A DNA stretch of 64,000 nucleotides from JAXMHN01 sp964578605. Its GTDB lineage: Bacteria > Verrucomicrobiota > Verrucomicrobiia > Limisphaerales > SIBE01. Location of the stretch: positions 55,299 through 119,298 of the forward strand of contig CAZODO010000003.1 of the NCBI GenBank assembly GCA_964578605.1, given 5' to 3'. The position numbers and the translations under genes are program-made. Under the pieces are notes generated by a model. That model saw only the letters and a program-made list of their open reading frames with translations, made no database searches and was not told the DNA's origin. This document shows, piece after piece, positions 13,131 to 20,927 of the stretch (position 1 is the stretch's first letter; the number at the start of each line of letters is the position of its first letter).

Positions 13131-13570
13131 CCTTTGCTGATACCAACTGGCTGTTCTCGCTCTACTATCAGACTCAGGACCGTCCGGCGGTCGAAGCATG
13201 GGCGCGCAAAGGGCCGAGCACCCTCGTCATTAGCGTGGCGGTTCTGGCGGAATGCCGCTGCAATTTTTGGAGGGCGGGAAATCGCCTGCACCTTCTCGAA
13301 TCCGACATCGCAGCGCGTGTTTACTTGAATTGTGGTTATACCTTCGACGAGATGGTCGCGATGTCTCGAGAGTTGTTCCGCCGATTCGCTCCGCGCTCCA
13401 ACGTTGGGACGCTTGACATTCTCCATGTGGCTGCGGCCCGGCGTTTTGGTTGCCAGTGGTTTCTCAGCTTCGATTCCGCGAGCGGATGCCGTGCGGTTGC
13501 TCAGGCTTGTGGTTTGAGAGTCTTCCCTGAGCTGACGCATCAGGACCGGGCGTGGATCGAGAAGTTTTGA
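13112..13570 (+). CDS. PIN domain ribonuclease, VapC-like toxin
   Basis: PIN-domain protein of 152 residues from the ATG at 13112 (MPQTRIAFADTNWLFSLYY). Acidic catalytic residues are visible: the aspartate in AFADTNW, the glutamate in VAVLAECRCNF, the aspartate in VGTLDILHVAAA and the terminal aspartate in WFLSFDSA. Together they form the Mg-dependent RNase site of VapC toxins. The gene overlaps the putative antitoxin. An in-frame extension upstream to 12911 runs through the antitoxin gene and is not used. The RNA target is unknown. Confidence 0.8.
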   Translation: MPQTRIAFADTNWLFSLYYQTQDRPAVEAWARKGPSTLVISVAVLAECRCNFWRAGNRLHLLESDIAARVYLNCGYTFDEMVAMSRELFRRFAPRSNVGTLDILHVAAARRFGCQWFLSFDSASGCRAVAQACGLRVFPELTHQDRAWIEKF

Positions 13571-13618
13571 TCCGCAACAATTCAGCTCGATTACCGCGGG
13601 TCACACGGAGGCCGTCTG

Positions 13619-13736
13619 CTACGGCACGGCCGGCAAGGTCACCTCGCCCAGATCCACCACGTCGGCGGCATTGCCGCTTGACAGGCTAACCGGCGATTCG
13701 ACCATCGCCACTGGTTTCAACATGAAAGTCTACCGT
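13619..13736 (-). pseudogene. Possible C-terminal remnant of a secreted protein
   Basis: Reading leftward from 13736 a short frame ends at a stop at 13619-13621, and its last residues are NAADVVDLGEVTLPAVP. This has the composition of a real protein tail (regular beta-strand-like valine/glycine pattern), yet the frame is closed upstream by a stop and has no start or ribosome site. It may be the 3' end of a decayed gene. No family can be assigned, and it may be chance. Confidence 0.25.
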
Positions 13737-13779
13737 TACCTGCCCGGTTTAGAGCGCCAGGAATGCTGTTTTCTCCACT

Positions 13780-13900
13780 ATTGGTTCGTTATTGATGCTG
13801 CACTAGTCCGGTCTTGTCCGAATCATGGCCAGTTAAATGCCGAAGCAAAGCCGAACGAATGCCGAACGAGAAGCGCATCTGTTTGGAGTTTTCGGACCGA
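13780..13900. repeat. 11-bp-period degenerate tandem array A
   Basis: Intergenic between the PIN toxin and the convergent permease gene. From 13802 the sequence splits into 11-base units: actagtccggt, cttgtccgaat, catggccagtt, aaatgccgaag, caaagccgaac, gaatgccgaac, gagaagcgcat. The core GCCGAA recurs at the same place in the unit. The opposite orientation (TTCGGA) appears at 13891-13896. Flanking units to 13780 keep the spacing more weakly. One of five arrays in the window with the same period and different unit sequence. Confidence 0.6.
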
Positions 13901-14077
13901 TGGGATGACGCGCTCTCTCTGGCTTGCATCCGCGCCGAAGGCGCAGCTATTGATCTTCAATGGCTTACGCAAGGTGAACTTGGACGCGCCCTCTGACGGT
14001 CAATCGAGGCTGGTCAGCCTTCCGGGTAAGCATCTTGCCGACTCCCCTTTGTCCCCGAAGGCCACCTGGCGGCGGCG

Positions 14078-15331
14078 TCACTCGCTCCGGATGGCCTGCA
14101 CCGGGTCGAGGCGGGCGGCGCGAAGGGCGGGGATCAGGCCGGCGATCACCCCAACCGCCGCCAGGATCGAACACGAGACCGCCACGGCGGACAGTGACAG
14201 GTTCAGGTGCAGATCTCCTTTCCCGGAGGTGTCCTCGAAAACTTCGCCCACGAAGGGCAGCGAGCCGATCAAGTGGATGATCAGTGCCGCCAGAAGGAAG
14301 CCCACGAATCCGCCCACCGCGGTCAGGGTGAGGCCTTCGAGCAGGATTTGCAGAAGGATATGGCGCCGTTTGGCTCCCAGCGCCTTCAGGACGCCGATCT
14401 CGCGCGTCCGTTCGGCAACAGACACCAACATGATATTGGCCACCCCCACCGCCCCGATGCTGAGCGTAAAGGTGCCGATGATGGTCAGGAGAATCTTCAA
14501 TCCCAGGCTCAGGTTGGTCACGAGGCTGAGGAACTGGCTCCAGTCGATGATCTCGACCGCGCGTGTGTCATTGACGTTGAAATGGTGGACGCGCGCCAGG
14601 GCCGCCCGAACGTCCGCCACGATCCGGTCGCGGAAATGGTTGCTGGTCGGCAGGAGGACAATGTTGTTGAGGTACCGGGCGTCCGCCATGGCCGCGAGGG
14701 TGGAGAAAGGGACGAACGCGGTCACATCGTCCGCATCGTCGTAATTGCTGATCTGGGTTTTCTTTTCCAGCACGCCAATGACGGTGAAGCGGACGCCGTT
14801 AATCTTGATTTCGCTGCCGATGGCGGGCAGGGAATTGAACAACTCGCGCCGGATATCCGCGCCGATCACCACGACACGCCGCCGATGGAGCACATCCTCC
14901 TCCGAGAGGTAGCGTCCGTCGGCGAGGGCGGCGTTGCGGATCCGTTCGTAGCAGGCATACACGCCGCTGACTTCGTGGGAGCGCACCCGGTCGTTAAAGC
15001 TCAGGGGATAATAGCGCCGGACTTCCGGCGAAACGGCTTCGACGGTTGGCACACCTTCTTTGATTGCCGCGACGTCCCGCAGTTCCAGCCGAATCCGGCG
15101 CCCGGAACGTTCCCCGCCAGCCTGCATACTGGTTTGACCGGGAAAGATCACGATCAGATCTTTGCCAATCTCGAGAAACGCCCTCGTGAGCGCGCGCTCG
15201 AAGCCGTCGCCGTACGCCAGCAGCAGGCTGAGCGACGTCACGCCCCAAACGATGCTCAGCCTCGTCAATGCCGAGCGCAACCGGTAATGGCCGAGCGCGT
15301 TCAGGGCTTCGGAGAAAATGTGCCGGATCAT
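14078..15331 (-). CDS. MacB-type ABC permease (FtsX fold), second of a pair
   Basis: Permease of 417 residues, MIRHIFSEALNALGHYRLRS at the start. It has one N-terminal helix, a periplasmic MacB_PCD domain (about 45-245), then three helices with VANIMLVSVAERTREIGVLK near 285-310 and the C-terminal PALRAARLDPVQAIRSE typical of MacB/LolC permeases. There is no ATPase domain. The ATG at 15331 overlaps the stop of the upstream permease by ATGA; the longer frame running to 15775 is a shadow inside that gene. It is probably one half of a heterodimeric permease with its neighbour. Confidence 0.9.
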   Translation of the reverse strand: MIRHIFSEALNALGHYRLRSALTRLSIVWGVTSLSLLLAYGDGFERALTRAFLEIGKDLIVIFPGQTSMQAGGERSGRRIRLELRDVAAIKEGVPTVEAVSPEVRRYYPLSFNDRVRSHEVSGVYACYERIRNAALADGRYLSEEDVLHRRRVVVIGADIRRELFNSLPAIGSEIKINGVRFTVIGVLEKKTQISNYDDADDVTAFVPFSTLAAMADARYLNNIVLLPTSNHFRDRIVADVRAALARVHHFNVNDTRAVEIIDWSQFLSLVTNLSLGLKILLTIIGTFTLSIGAVGVANIMLVSVAERTREIGVLKALGAKRRHILLQILLEGLTLTAVGGFVGFLLAALIIHLIGSLPFVGEVFEDTSGKGDLHLNLSLSAVAVSCSILAAVGVIAGLIPALRAARLDPVQAIRSE

Positions 15332-16581
15332 TCGTAGCGGAGGGCTTCCACGGGTGTGAGGAGCGAAGCGCGCCGGGCAGGATACACCGCTGAGAGAATG
15401 CCCACCGCGACCAGGGTGCCGAAGGCAGTCAAGGCGGCCCGGGCAGTGATGGGCAATCCTGCGAAGAGCGTCGGGAGCGGCAAACGGTTCACGGCCCAGC
15501 AAACCGCGAACGCCGCGATCAACCCGGCCAGGCCGCTCAATAGGGTAAGCGAAACCGATTCGAGGAAAAACTCGAATTGGACGCGGCCGGGGGTGGCGCC
15601 GACAGCTTGTTTGACGCCGATCTCGCGCGTTCGTTCCGTCACGGAAACGAGCATGATGTTCATCACGCCCACACCGCCCAGCCCGAGCGTGATCAAAGCC
15701 ATGCAACTCAGGAACAGCTCCATCGAATCGTAAATCCTGCCGACCATCCGCGCCGTCTCCACCGTGTCCCAGCACCAGATGGCCGTTTCGTCCGCCGGAT
15801 CGAACTCGTGGCGCCGGCCGAGCACACCCCGGACCTGGCGCAAAGCCTCGAGGTGGGCATCAGCCGAAACGGGCGCGAAGACGATGTTGTCAACCCGTCC
15901 AGGACCGATAAAGGGGCGCGGGTCGGGGAAATGCCTGGCCATGGCGCTGTACGGGATGAGGACTTTATTGTCGTCCATCCCGTTGTAGGAGTTGTTCTGG
16001 TCTTTCTTGGCCAGGACGCCGATGACAGTGAACGGCACATTCTGGATGAACACTTGCGCTCCTTCCACCTGCCGTTCGGCGAACAATTGCTTCTTCACTT
16101 CCTCGCCGACGATGCACACTGCCCGCGCGTGCTCCAGATCCGATTCGGAAATGAGGCGGCCCAAGGCCAGGTTCATGGTCCGGATCTGCTGGTAAACAGG
16201 GGTGATGCCATGGGTGGAGAAGATTCCCGAGTTAAAGGCGCTCTTGATAGGCAGGCCCCGGGCTAATTCCCCCGTCACGTGCCGCACGAGGTAGCATTCC
16301 TCCTGGATCGCGGCCACGTCGGCATACTGCAGGCGAATGTCGCGTCCGGCTCTCTGCCCGCCCGCCTGCATCGAGGTGCGCCCGGACCAAAGGATAACAA
16401 TGTCCGTGCCGAGGGAGTAGAGCATGTTGCGGTAGCCAAGCTTGAAGCCCTCGCCGATCGCCACCATGAAGATGATGCACGCGATCCCCCACGAGATGCC
16501 AAACATGGTGAGCAAGCTCCGCAGCTTGTGCCCCCAGATATTGCGCAGGGTCTGCGCCAGGATCTCGAACAGCGCACTCAC
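15328..16581 (-). CDS. MacB-type ABC permease (FtsX fold), first of a pair
   Basis: Permease of 417 residues with the same architecture and length as its downstream neighbour: helix at 20-45, a periplasmic domain with GTDIVILWSGRTSMQAGG, three C-terminal helices containing NIMLVSVTERTREIGVKQAV, and the end RASLLTPVEALRYE. The two permeases are clearly paralogues and both carry the SMQAGG loop. It overlaps both neighbours by four bases (ATGA), so adaptor, permease 1 and permease 2 are made from one message. No nucleotide-binding domain is present in either protein. Confidence 0.9.
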   Translation of the reverse strand: MSALFEILAQTLRNIWGHKLRSLLTMFGISWGIACIIFMVAIGEGFKLGYRNMLYSLGTDIVILWSGRTSMQAGGQRAGRDIRLQYADVAAIQEECYLVRHVTGELARGLPIKSAFNSGIFSTHGITPVYQQIRTMNLALGRLISESDLEHARAVCIVGEEVKKQLFAERQVEGAQVFIQNVPFTVIGVLAKKDQNNSYNGMDDNKVLIPYSAMARHFPDPRPFIGPGRVDNIVFAPVSADAHLEALRQVRGVLGRRHEFDPADETAIWCWDTVETARMVGRIYDSMELFLSCMALITLGLGGVGVMNIMLVSVTERTREIGVKQAVGATPGRVQFEFFLESVSLTLLSGLAGLIAAFAVCWAVNRLPLPTLFAGLPITARAALTAFGTLVAVGILSAVYPARRASLLTPVEALRYE

Positions 16582-17765
16582 GGCAAGACCAGTTTGTCGC
16601 CGTCGGCCAGACCTTCGATGATCTCGGCCTGTTGCCCGTTCGAGATGCCCACCTTGACCGGAACCGAGCGGAAGCCTTCCTTGGCCGAGGGATCGAGCCG
16701 CAGCACCGTGACCTGCTTGTCCTTGGCGTACACCAAAGCGCCTTCGGGAATCAGCAAGACATCCTTGTGCTCCGCCAGAACGATCTCGGCGTTGGCTGTC
16801 ATGTTGACCCGGAGCTTTCCGGCCGGATTGCAGATGGTCACGCGGACTTCGAACGTGGTCACGTTGTTTGACGCGATGCCCATGGGCGCGATCCGTTTGA
16901 CGCCGCCTTCAAACGTTTCGTCGGGAAAGGCCTCGACCTTGGTCCGCACGCGCTGGCCGTACTCGGCTTTGCCAATGTCCGCCTCGTCCACTTCGCCCTT
17001 GATGTAGACGCTGCTCATGTCGCCCAGCGTCATAATGAGCGTCGCGGCGCTCCCTAGGTTCAGAATGGACGAGACCGCATCGCCAACCTCAGTGGGGCGG
17101 GTCAGAACCACGCCATCGATCGGGGCGCGGATGGTGGCGTAACGGAGATTGGTTTCGGCGCGTTCGACCACGGCTTTGGCCGCCGCCACGCGCGCCCGGG
17201 CCTGCTCGACCTGGGCAGCCGCCGTGCGAACGGTGGCTTCGAGAAGCTGCTGGCGGTTGCTGGCGACCTCATAAGCCCGGTCGGCGTCGTCAAGCTGCTG
17301 TTGCGAGGCGATCTTCGCGCCAAACAACCCCTTGAGGCGCTCGAGATCACGGCGCGTGAATTCGAGCTCCGGGTGGGCGGACTCGATGCGTGCCTTGGCC
17401 TCGGCGGCGAGAGCCGCTTCCACGTTGGCTTCCTCGCCAGCCTGGACCGCTTTAGCCTCGCGCACCTGGGCTTCCAGATCCTCTTTATCCAGTTCCGCCA
17501 GGACCTGGCCGGCAGTCACGCCATCGCCCACGTCCACCAGCAGCGCTTTGATAATGCCGTTGGCCTTGGACTTCACCTCCACCTTGGATAGCGGCTCGAT
17601 CTTGCCCCGCGCCACGACCGACCGGGCAATGTCGCCCCGCTCAGCCGTCACGATTTTCTCGGGGGGAATCGGTTTAGGCTTCTTGAGCAAGGCGGACGCC
17701 CCGAGAGCCGCGAGCAAGAGGACGCCCCCAACGATGGCGATGAGCGATCGTGCGCGAAGTTTCAT
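16578..17765 (-). CDS. MacA/HlyD-type periplasmic adaptor protein
   Basis: Membrane-fusion protein of 395 residues. N-terminal membrane anchor (about 7-26), first lipoyl half (GDIARSVVARGKIEPLSKVE), a long helical hairpin (about 95-215) rich in alanine and glutamate, second lipoyl half (RAPIDGVVLTRPTEVGDAV), a beta-barrel and a C-terminal domain with VLLIPEGALVYAKDKQVTVL. It is a MacA-like partner for the two permeases downstream. The gene leads the operon; its promoter lies in the divergent region shared with modA, which contains 11-bp array B. Confidence 0.9.
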   Translation of the reverse strand: MKLRARSLIAIVGGVLLLAALGASALLKKPKPIPPEKIVTAERGDIARSVVARGKIEPLSKVEVKSKANGIIKALLVDVGDGVTAGQVLAELDKEDLEAQVREAKAVQAGEEANVEAALAAEAKARIESAHPELEFTRRDLERLKGLFGAKIASQQQLDDADRAYEVASNRQQLLEATVRTAAAQVEQARARVAAAKAVVERAETNLRYATIRAPIDGVVLTRPTEVGDAVSSILNLGSAATLIMTLGDMSSVYIKGEVDEADIGKAEYGQRVRTKVEAFPDETFEGGVKRIAPMGIASNNVTTFEVRVTICNPAGKLRVNMTANAEIVLAEHKDVLLIPEGALVYAKDKQVTVLRLDPSAKEGFRSVPVKVGISNGQQAEIIEGLADGDKLVLP

Positions 17766-17951
17766 CTACTCGTCCTAAACCCGAAGCAAGGGATCGAGGT
17801 TACAGATTTGTTCCGCCGGGACGGGCGGTCCGGATCTGGCAGGGCGGGCCAGGCGGGGCGACGGGCCAGAATGAAAGGGTTGGGCGCGCGCCAGTGGCGC
17901 CGTAGCCGACCTGAAATAGCCCAAGCACCGATCTGCTTTCGCTTTTGCACC

Positions 17952-18039
17952 ATATCTCAAGAAAGATATAATCATGTTTTAACTAAGATATTATAGTGGA
18001 ACCATAGTCGAACTATATTAGAGTCATAGTAGAAAATTG
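17952..18039. repeat. 11-bp-period degenerate tandem array B
   Basis: AT-rich block in a GC-rich genome, between the divergent adaptor gene and modA. It splits into eight consecutive 11-base units: atatctcaaga, aagatataatc, atgttttaact, aagatattata, gtggaaccata, gtcgaactata, ttagagtcata, gtagaaaattg. The ATA at the end of four consecutive units shows the period best. Its location suggests a role in the divergent promoters, but that is inference. The rest of 17766-18147 holds no gene. Confidence 0.6.
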
Positions 18040-18068
18040 AATGCGCTGCCGGAAGTGTTCGGCAATCC

Positions 18069-18102
18069 CCCGGTTTCGTGCCTTGAAAGGCGTGGAACCG
18101 GG
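18069..18102 (+). promoter_or_regulatory. Strong hairpin in the modA leader
   Basis: Bases 18069-18084 and 18087-18102 are complementary over nearly the whole length, with a few G-T pairs, giving a stem of about 15 base pairs closed by a tiny loop (outer arms CCCGGTTTC and GGAACCGGG). It lies 45 bases upstream of the modA start. It could be a transcription terminator/attenuator or part of a metal- or cofactor-sensing leader. It is followed by ATTTCTTCCTTCT, not a clean U tract. I could not match it to a known Moco riboswitch. Confidence 0.45.
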
Positions 18103-18147
18103 ATTTCTTCCTTCTGTCGATAGGCGCACTCACCTATTCTGCAGCCG

Positions 18148-19641
18148 ATGATTCGGGCACGCATTGTCATCCCGGTGTTCGTCGGGGCCGTGATTCTGCT
18201 CATTGTGCTGCTCGCGCGAGCGCCGCGGACAACGTCACGGGTGAACCAGGGCGCCACGCCCTTAACCGTCTATTGCGCGGCTGGCCTTAAGCCGCCGGTG
18301 GAACTTGTCGCGCGGGCTTACGAGCGCGCGTTTGGCGCTTCGGTCCAGTTGCAGTATGGCGGTTCGGGAACGTTGCTCGGCAACCTGCGCGTGGCGAACA
18401 AAGGCGACCTTTTTATCGCCGGCGACGAGAGTTACCTGGCGACCGCGCGGAGCAATCGGTTGGTGCAGGAGATTTTGCCCTTGGCGACCATGCGGCCGGT
18501 GATCGCGGTCCGGAAGGGCAACCCGAAGAACGTCCGCTCCATCGCAGACCTGTCGAGCGTCGATATCGCCTTGGCGAACCCGGAGGCGGCAGCGATCGGC
18601 AGAATCACTCGCGACCTGTTGCGCCAGACGGGGCAATGGGACGAACTCGCCAAAGGTGCGCGCGTGTTCAAACCCACCGTCAACGACATCGCCAACGACA
18701 TCAAGCTGGGCACCGTGGACGCCGGAATCATCTGGGATTCGACCGCCCGGCAGTACCCTGAGTTGGAGATGATCACAGTGCCGGCTTTCGCCACCGGACA
18801 GCAGAGGGTTTGCGTGGGCGTGCTGACCGCATCTGAAAGACCTGCGGCGGCATTGCGTTTCGCTCGGTATCTCGCCGCCCGGGATGGGGGACTGCCCGAG
18901 TTCGCGCGCCTGGGCTACCAGCCGGTCGAAGGCGATGCCTGGGCGGAGACGCCGGAACTGGTCCTTTTTAGCGGAGGCGTGAACCGCGTGGCCATCGAAG
19001 AGACCCTGCAACGGTTTGAACAACGCGAAGGGGTGCGGATCACGCGGGTGTACAATGGCTGCGGGATCCTCGTTTCGCAGATGAAAGCGGGGCAACGCCC
19101 TGATGCCTACTTCGCGTGCGACACCTCGTTCATGCGCGACGTGTCCAGCCTGTTCAACACGCCGACGAATCTTTCGCAGACGCAAATGGTGCTCCTGCTG
19201 CCAAAAGGGAATCCCAAAGGCATCCGCCACCTCGCGGATTTGGCTGCGCCCGGATTGCGGATAGGTCTGGCGAATGAAGCGCAGAGCGCGCTTGGCGCTT
19301 TGACCGCGAGGCTTCTCAGGAAGGAACAGCTCTTCGATCAGGTCATGGCCAACGTTCGCGTTCAGGCGCCCACGGCCGATCTCCTGGTGAACCAGATGCG
19401 GACGGGATCGCTGGACGCGGTGGTGGTCTACTCGGCCAGCACTTCGCAGGTGCGGGAAGCGTTCACGATCGTCCCAGTCTCTGGCGAAGGAGCCATCGCG
19501 GTCCAGCCTTTCGCGGTGGGCAACAATTCAAATCATCGTTATCTCGCGGAGAGGTTGCTGGACGCTCTCAATGCGCCGGAATCGCGCGCGAAATTCGAAG
19601 CGTCCGGGTTTCAATGGTGGTCATCCGGGCCGGAGGGATGA
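18148..19641 (+). CDS. modA: Molybdate/tungstate-binding protein with two tandem ModA domains
   Basis: Periplasmic solute-binding protein of 497 residues, about twice the usual ModA length. After an N-terminal membrane anchor/signal (about 5-25) come two ModA-like domains. Domain 1 (about 38-265) has LTVYCAAGLKPPVELVA, YGGSGTLLGNL and DLFIAGDESYL. Domain 2 (about 270-490) repeats the same landmarks: LVLFSGGVNRVAIEE, YNGCGILVSQM and DAYFACDTSFM. Both keep the S/G-rich oxyanion loops, though the exact ligand residues differ. It should deliver oxyanion to ModB. The gene follows a strong leader hairpin, and modB starts 29 bases after it. Confidence 0.85.
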   Translation: MIRARIVIPVFVGAVILLIVLLARAPRTTSRVNQGATPLTVYCAAGLKPPVELVARAYERAFGASVQLQYGGSGTLLGNLRVANKGDLFIAGDESYLATARSNRLVQEILPLATMRPVIAVRKGNPKNVRSIADLSSVDIALANPEAAAIGRITRDLLRQTGQWDELAKGARVFKPTVNDIANDIKLGTVDAGIIWDSTARQYPELEMITVPAFATGQQRVCVGVLTASERPAAALRFARYLAARDGGLPEFARLGYQPVEGDAWAETPELVLFSGGVNRVAIEETLQRFEQREGVRITRVYNGCGILVSQMKAGQRPDAYFACDTSFMRDVSSLFNTPTNLSQTQMVLLLPKGNPKGIRHLADLAAPGLRIGLANEAQSALGALTARLLRKEQLFDQVMANVRVQAPTADLLVNQMRTGSLDAVVVYSASTSQVREAFTIVPVSGEGAIAVQPFAVGNNSNHRYLAERLLDALNAPESRAKFEASGFQWWSSGPEG

Positions 19642-19669
19642 ACGCCCCCCGCGCCGAAGACGAGCCCTC

Positions 19670-20536
19670 ATGCAACCGATCCCTGCCCCATCCCCTGCTC
19701 CGCCCCGAAGCAACGGCGCGCTGACGCGATCGGATGCGCCTTTCCTGCTGTGCTTTGGATTGCTCGGCGGGGTTTACGTGCTGCTCATTGCCGCCATGCT
19801 TGTGGCCGACGCATCGTTTACTTCGCCGGAGCATTTCTGGGCCGCGTTTCAGAGCCGGGAGATTCGTTACGCCATCCGCTTGAGCCTGCTGTCCTGCACG
19901 TTGACGGCGCTCCTGTCGGTGTCGATCGCCCTTCCGATCGGTTACCTGATGTCGCACTACGAGTTTCGTGGCAAGAGCGTCGTGGATGCCATGTTGGACA
20001 TCCCGATTGTCCTCCCGCCACTCGTGATCGGGCTGAGCTTGCTGATCCTGTTCCAAACGCCGCCCGGCCGGGCAATCCAGCGTGTAGTCCCGGTCACCTA
20101 TGAGATTCCCAGCATCATCATCGCGCAGTTCAGTGTGGCCTGCGCCTTCGCGGTGAGGACATTGCGGGCGACCTTCGACCAGATCAACCCTCGGCGCGAG
20201 CAGGTGGCCTTGACCTTGGGATGCCGCAAGAGCCAGGCCTTTTGGCTCGTGGTCTTTCCTGAGGCGCGCCGCGGCTTGATCACCGCAGGCACGCTGGCGT
20301 GGGCCCGCGCGCTGGGCGAGTTCGGCCCTATCCTGGTGTTTTCCGGCGCGACGCGAATGCGGACGGAAGTGCTTCCGACGACGGTGTTCCTCGAGTTAAG
20401 CGTTGGAAACATTGAGGCTGCCGTGGCGGTTTCGCTGTTGATGGTGATCGCCGCCGTCCTGGTCCTGGTGATCATCCGTGCCTTTGGCCTGGAGAAATCA
20501 CTCTCGAGACCCCTCCAGGAACGCGCTCGTCTATGA
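19670..20536 (+). CDS. modB: Molybdate/tungstate ABC transporter permease ModB
   Basis: Inner-membrane permease of 288 residues from the ATG at 19670 (MQPIPAPSPAPPRSN). Six hydrophobic helices are visible. The ModB landmarks are IVLPPLVIGLSLLI and the EAA loop ALTLGCRKSQAFWLVVFPEA, which docks on the ATPase, followed by ARALGEFGPILVFSGATRMRTEVLPT. The upstream in-frame extension from 19571 overlaps modA and lacks similarity. Its last 98 bases and 11 following bases are duplicated at 21900-22008, next to modC. The partner ATPase modC lies 1.5 kb downstream instead of directly after it. Confidence 0.92.
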   Translation: MQPIPAPSPAPPRSNGALTRSDAPFLLCFGLLGGVYVLLIAAMLVADASFTSPEHFWAAFQSREIRYAIRLSLLSCTLTALLSVSIALPIGYLMSHYEFRGKSVVDAMLDIPIVLPPLVIGLSLLILFQTPPGRAIQRVVPVTYEIPSIIIAQFSVACAFAVRTLRATFDQINPRREQVALTLGCRKSQAFWLVVFPEARRGLITAGTLAWARALGEFGPILVFSGATRMRTEVLPTTVFLELSVGNIEAAVAVSLLMVIAAVLVLVIIRAFGLEKSLSRPLQERARL

Positions 20537-20569
20537 CCGACGCGGTCCCGGTGGATCGAACCCAATAGT

Positions 20570-20763
20570 GGCCCGGAGTTCACGACCACGCACTGGAGTG
20601 TCGTTCTGGCTGCGGAGGGAAAAGCGGCCCTTTTCAGCGCGCTCAGCGGTATCTGTCGAGTTCAACGGATAGGGTGTCTTACGCCACCACGGGCCGACAA
20701 CTGGGCATGAGTGTCGATGCCGCAGGGATGGCCGTCATGAGAGTCGAGCAGGAACCTCTTCAA
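20570..20763 (+). pseudogene. Remnant of an ECF RNA polymerase sigma factor
   Basis: Two pieces of a sigma-70 family protein lie close together in different frames. From 20576 the codons read EFTTTHWSVVLAAEGKAA, the characteristic N-terminus of a verrucomicrobial/planctomycetal ECF sigma factor. From 20677 another frame reads SYATTGRQLGMSVDAA, which corresponds to the sigma region 4 segment of the same family (Y-A-x-x-G-R-x-L-G-M-S). The roughly 130 residues between them are missing. This is a decayed, non-functional gene. The open frame that continues to 20931 has no further recognisable domain. Confidence 0.6.
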
Positions 20764-20927
20764 GCGACAGGACCAGGTTCGGTCTCACTGAGCGGTAAAA
20801 CAGTTGCCAAGATCGGGAAGGCTTTTGGCAAGAAGAGGCTAGCACGGCTGGAGCCGACGGATGTAAAAGCACAAGTGTTGCAGAAACTGCCAGCGGCAAC
20901 GCCCGTTTCATCCGCAGCCGGCAGCCT

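Noticed and set aside
13671..14744. 357-codon open frame overlapping the array A region and the permease
   Set aside because: Most of it is antisense to a clear MacB-type permease and its N-terminal part crosses the tandem array.
14078..15775. 565-codon reading of the second MacB-type permease
   Set aside because: The extra 148 codons lie inside the upstream permease gene; the ATG at 15331 with ATGA overlap is the natural start.
18023..18147. Molybdenum cofactor riboswitch before modA
   Set aside because: A strong simple hairpin is present but I could not identify the multi-stem Moco RNA architecture by eye; kept only as an unassigned hairpin.
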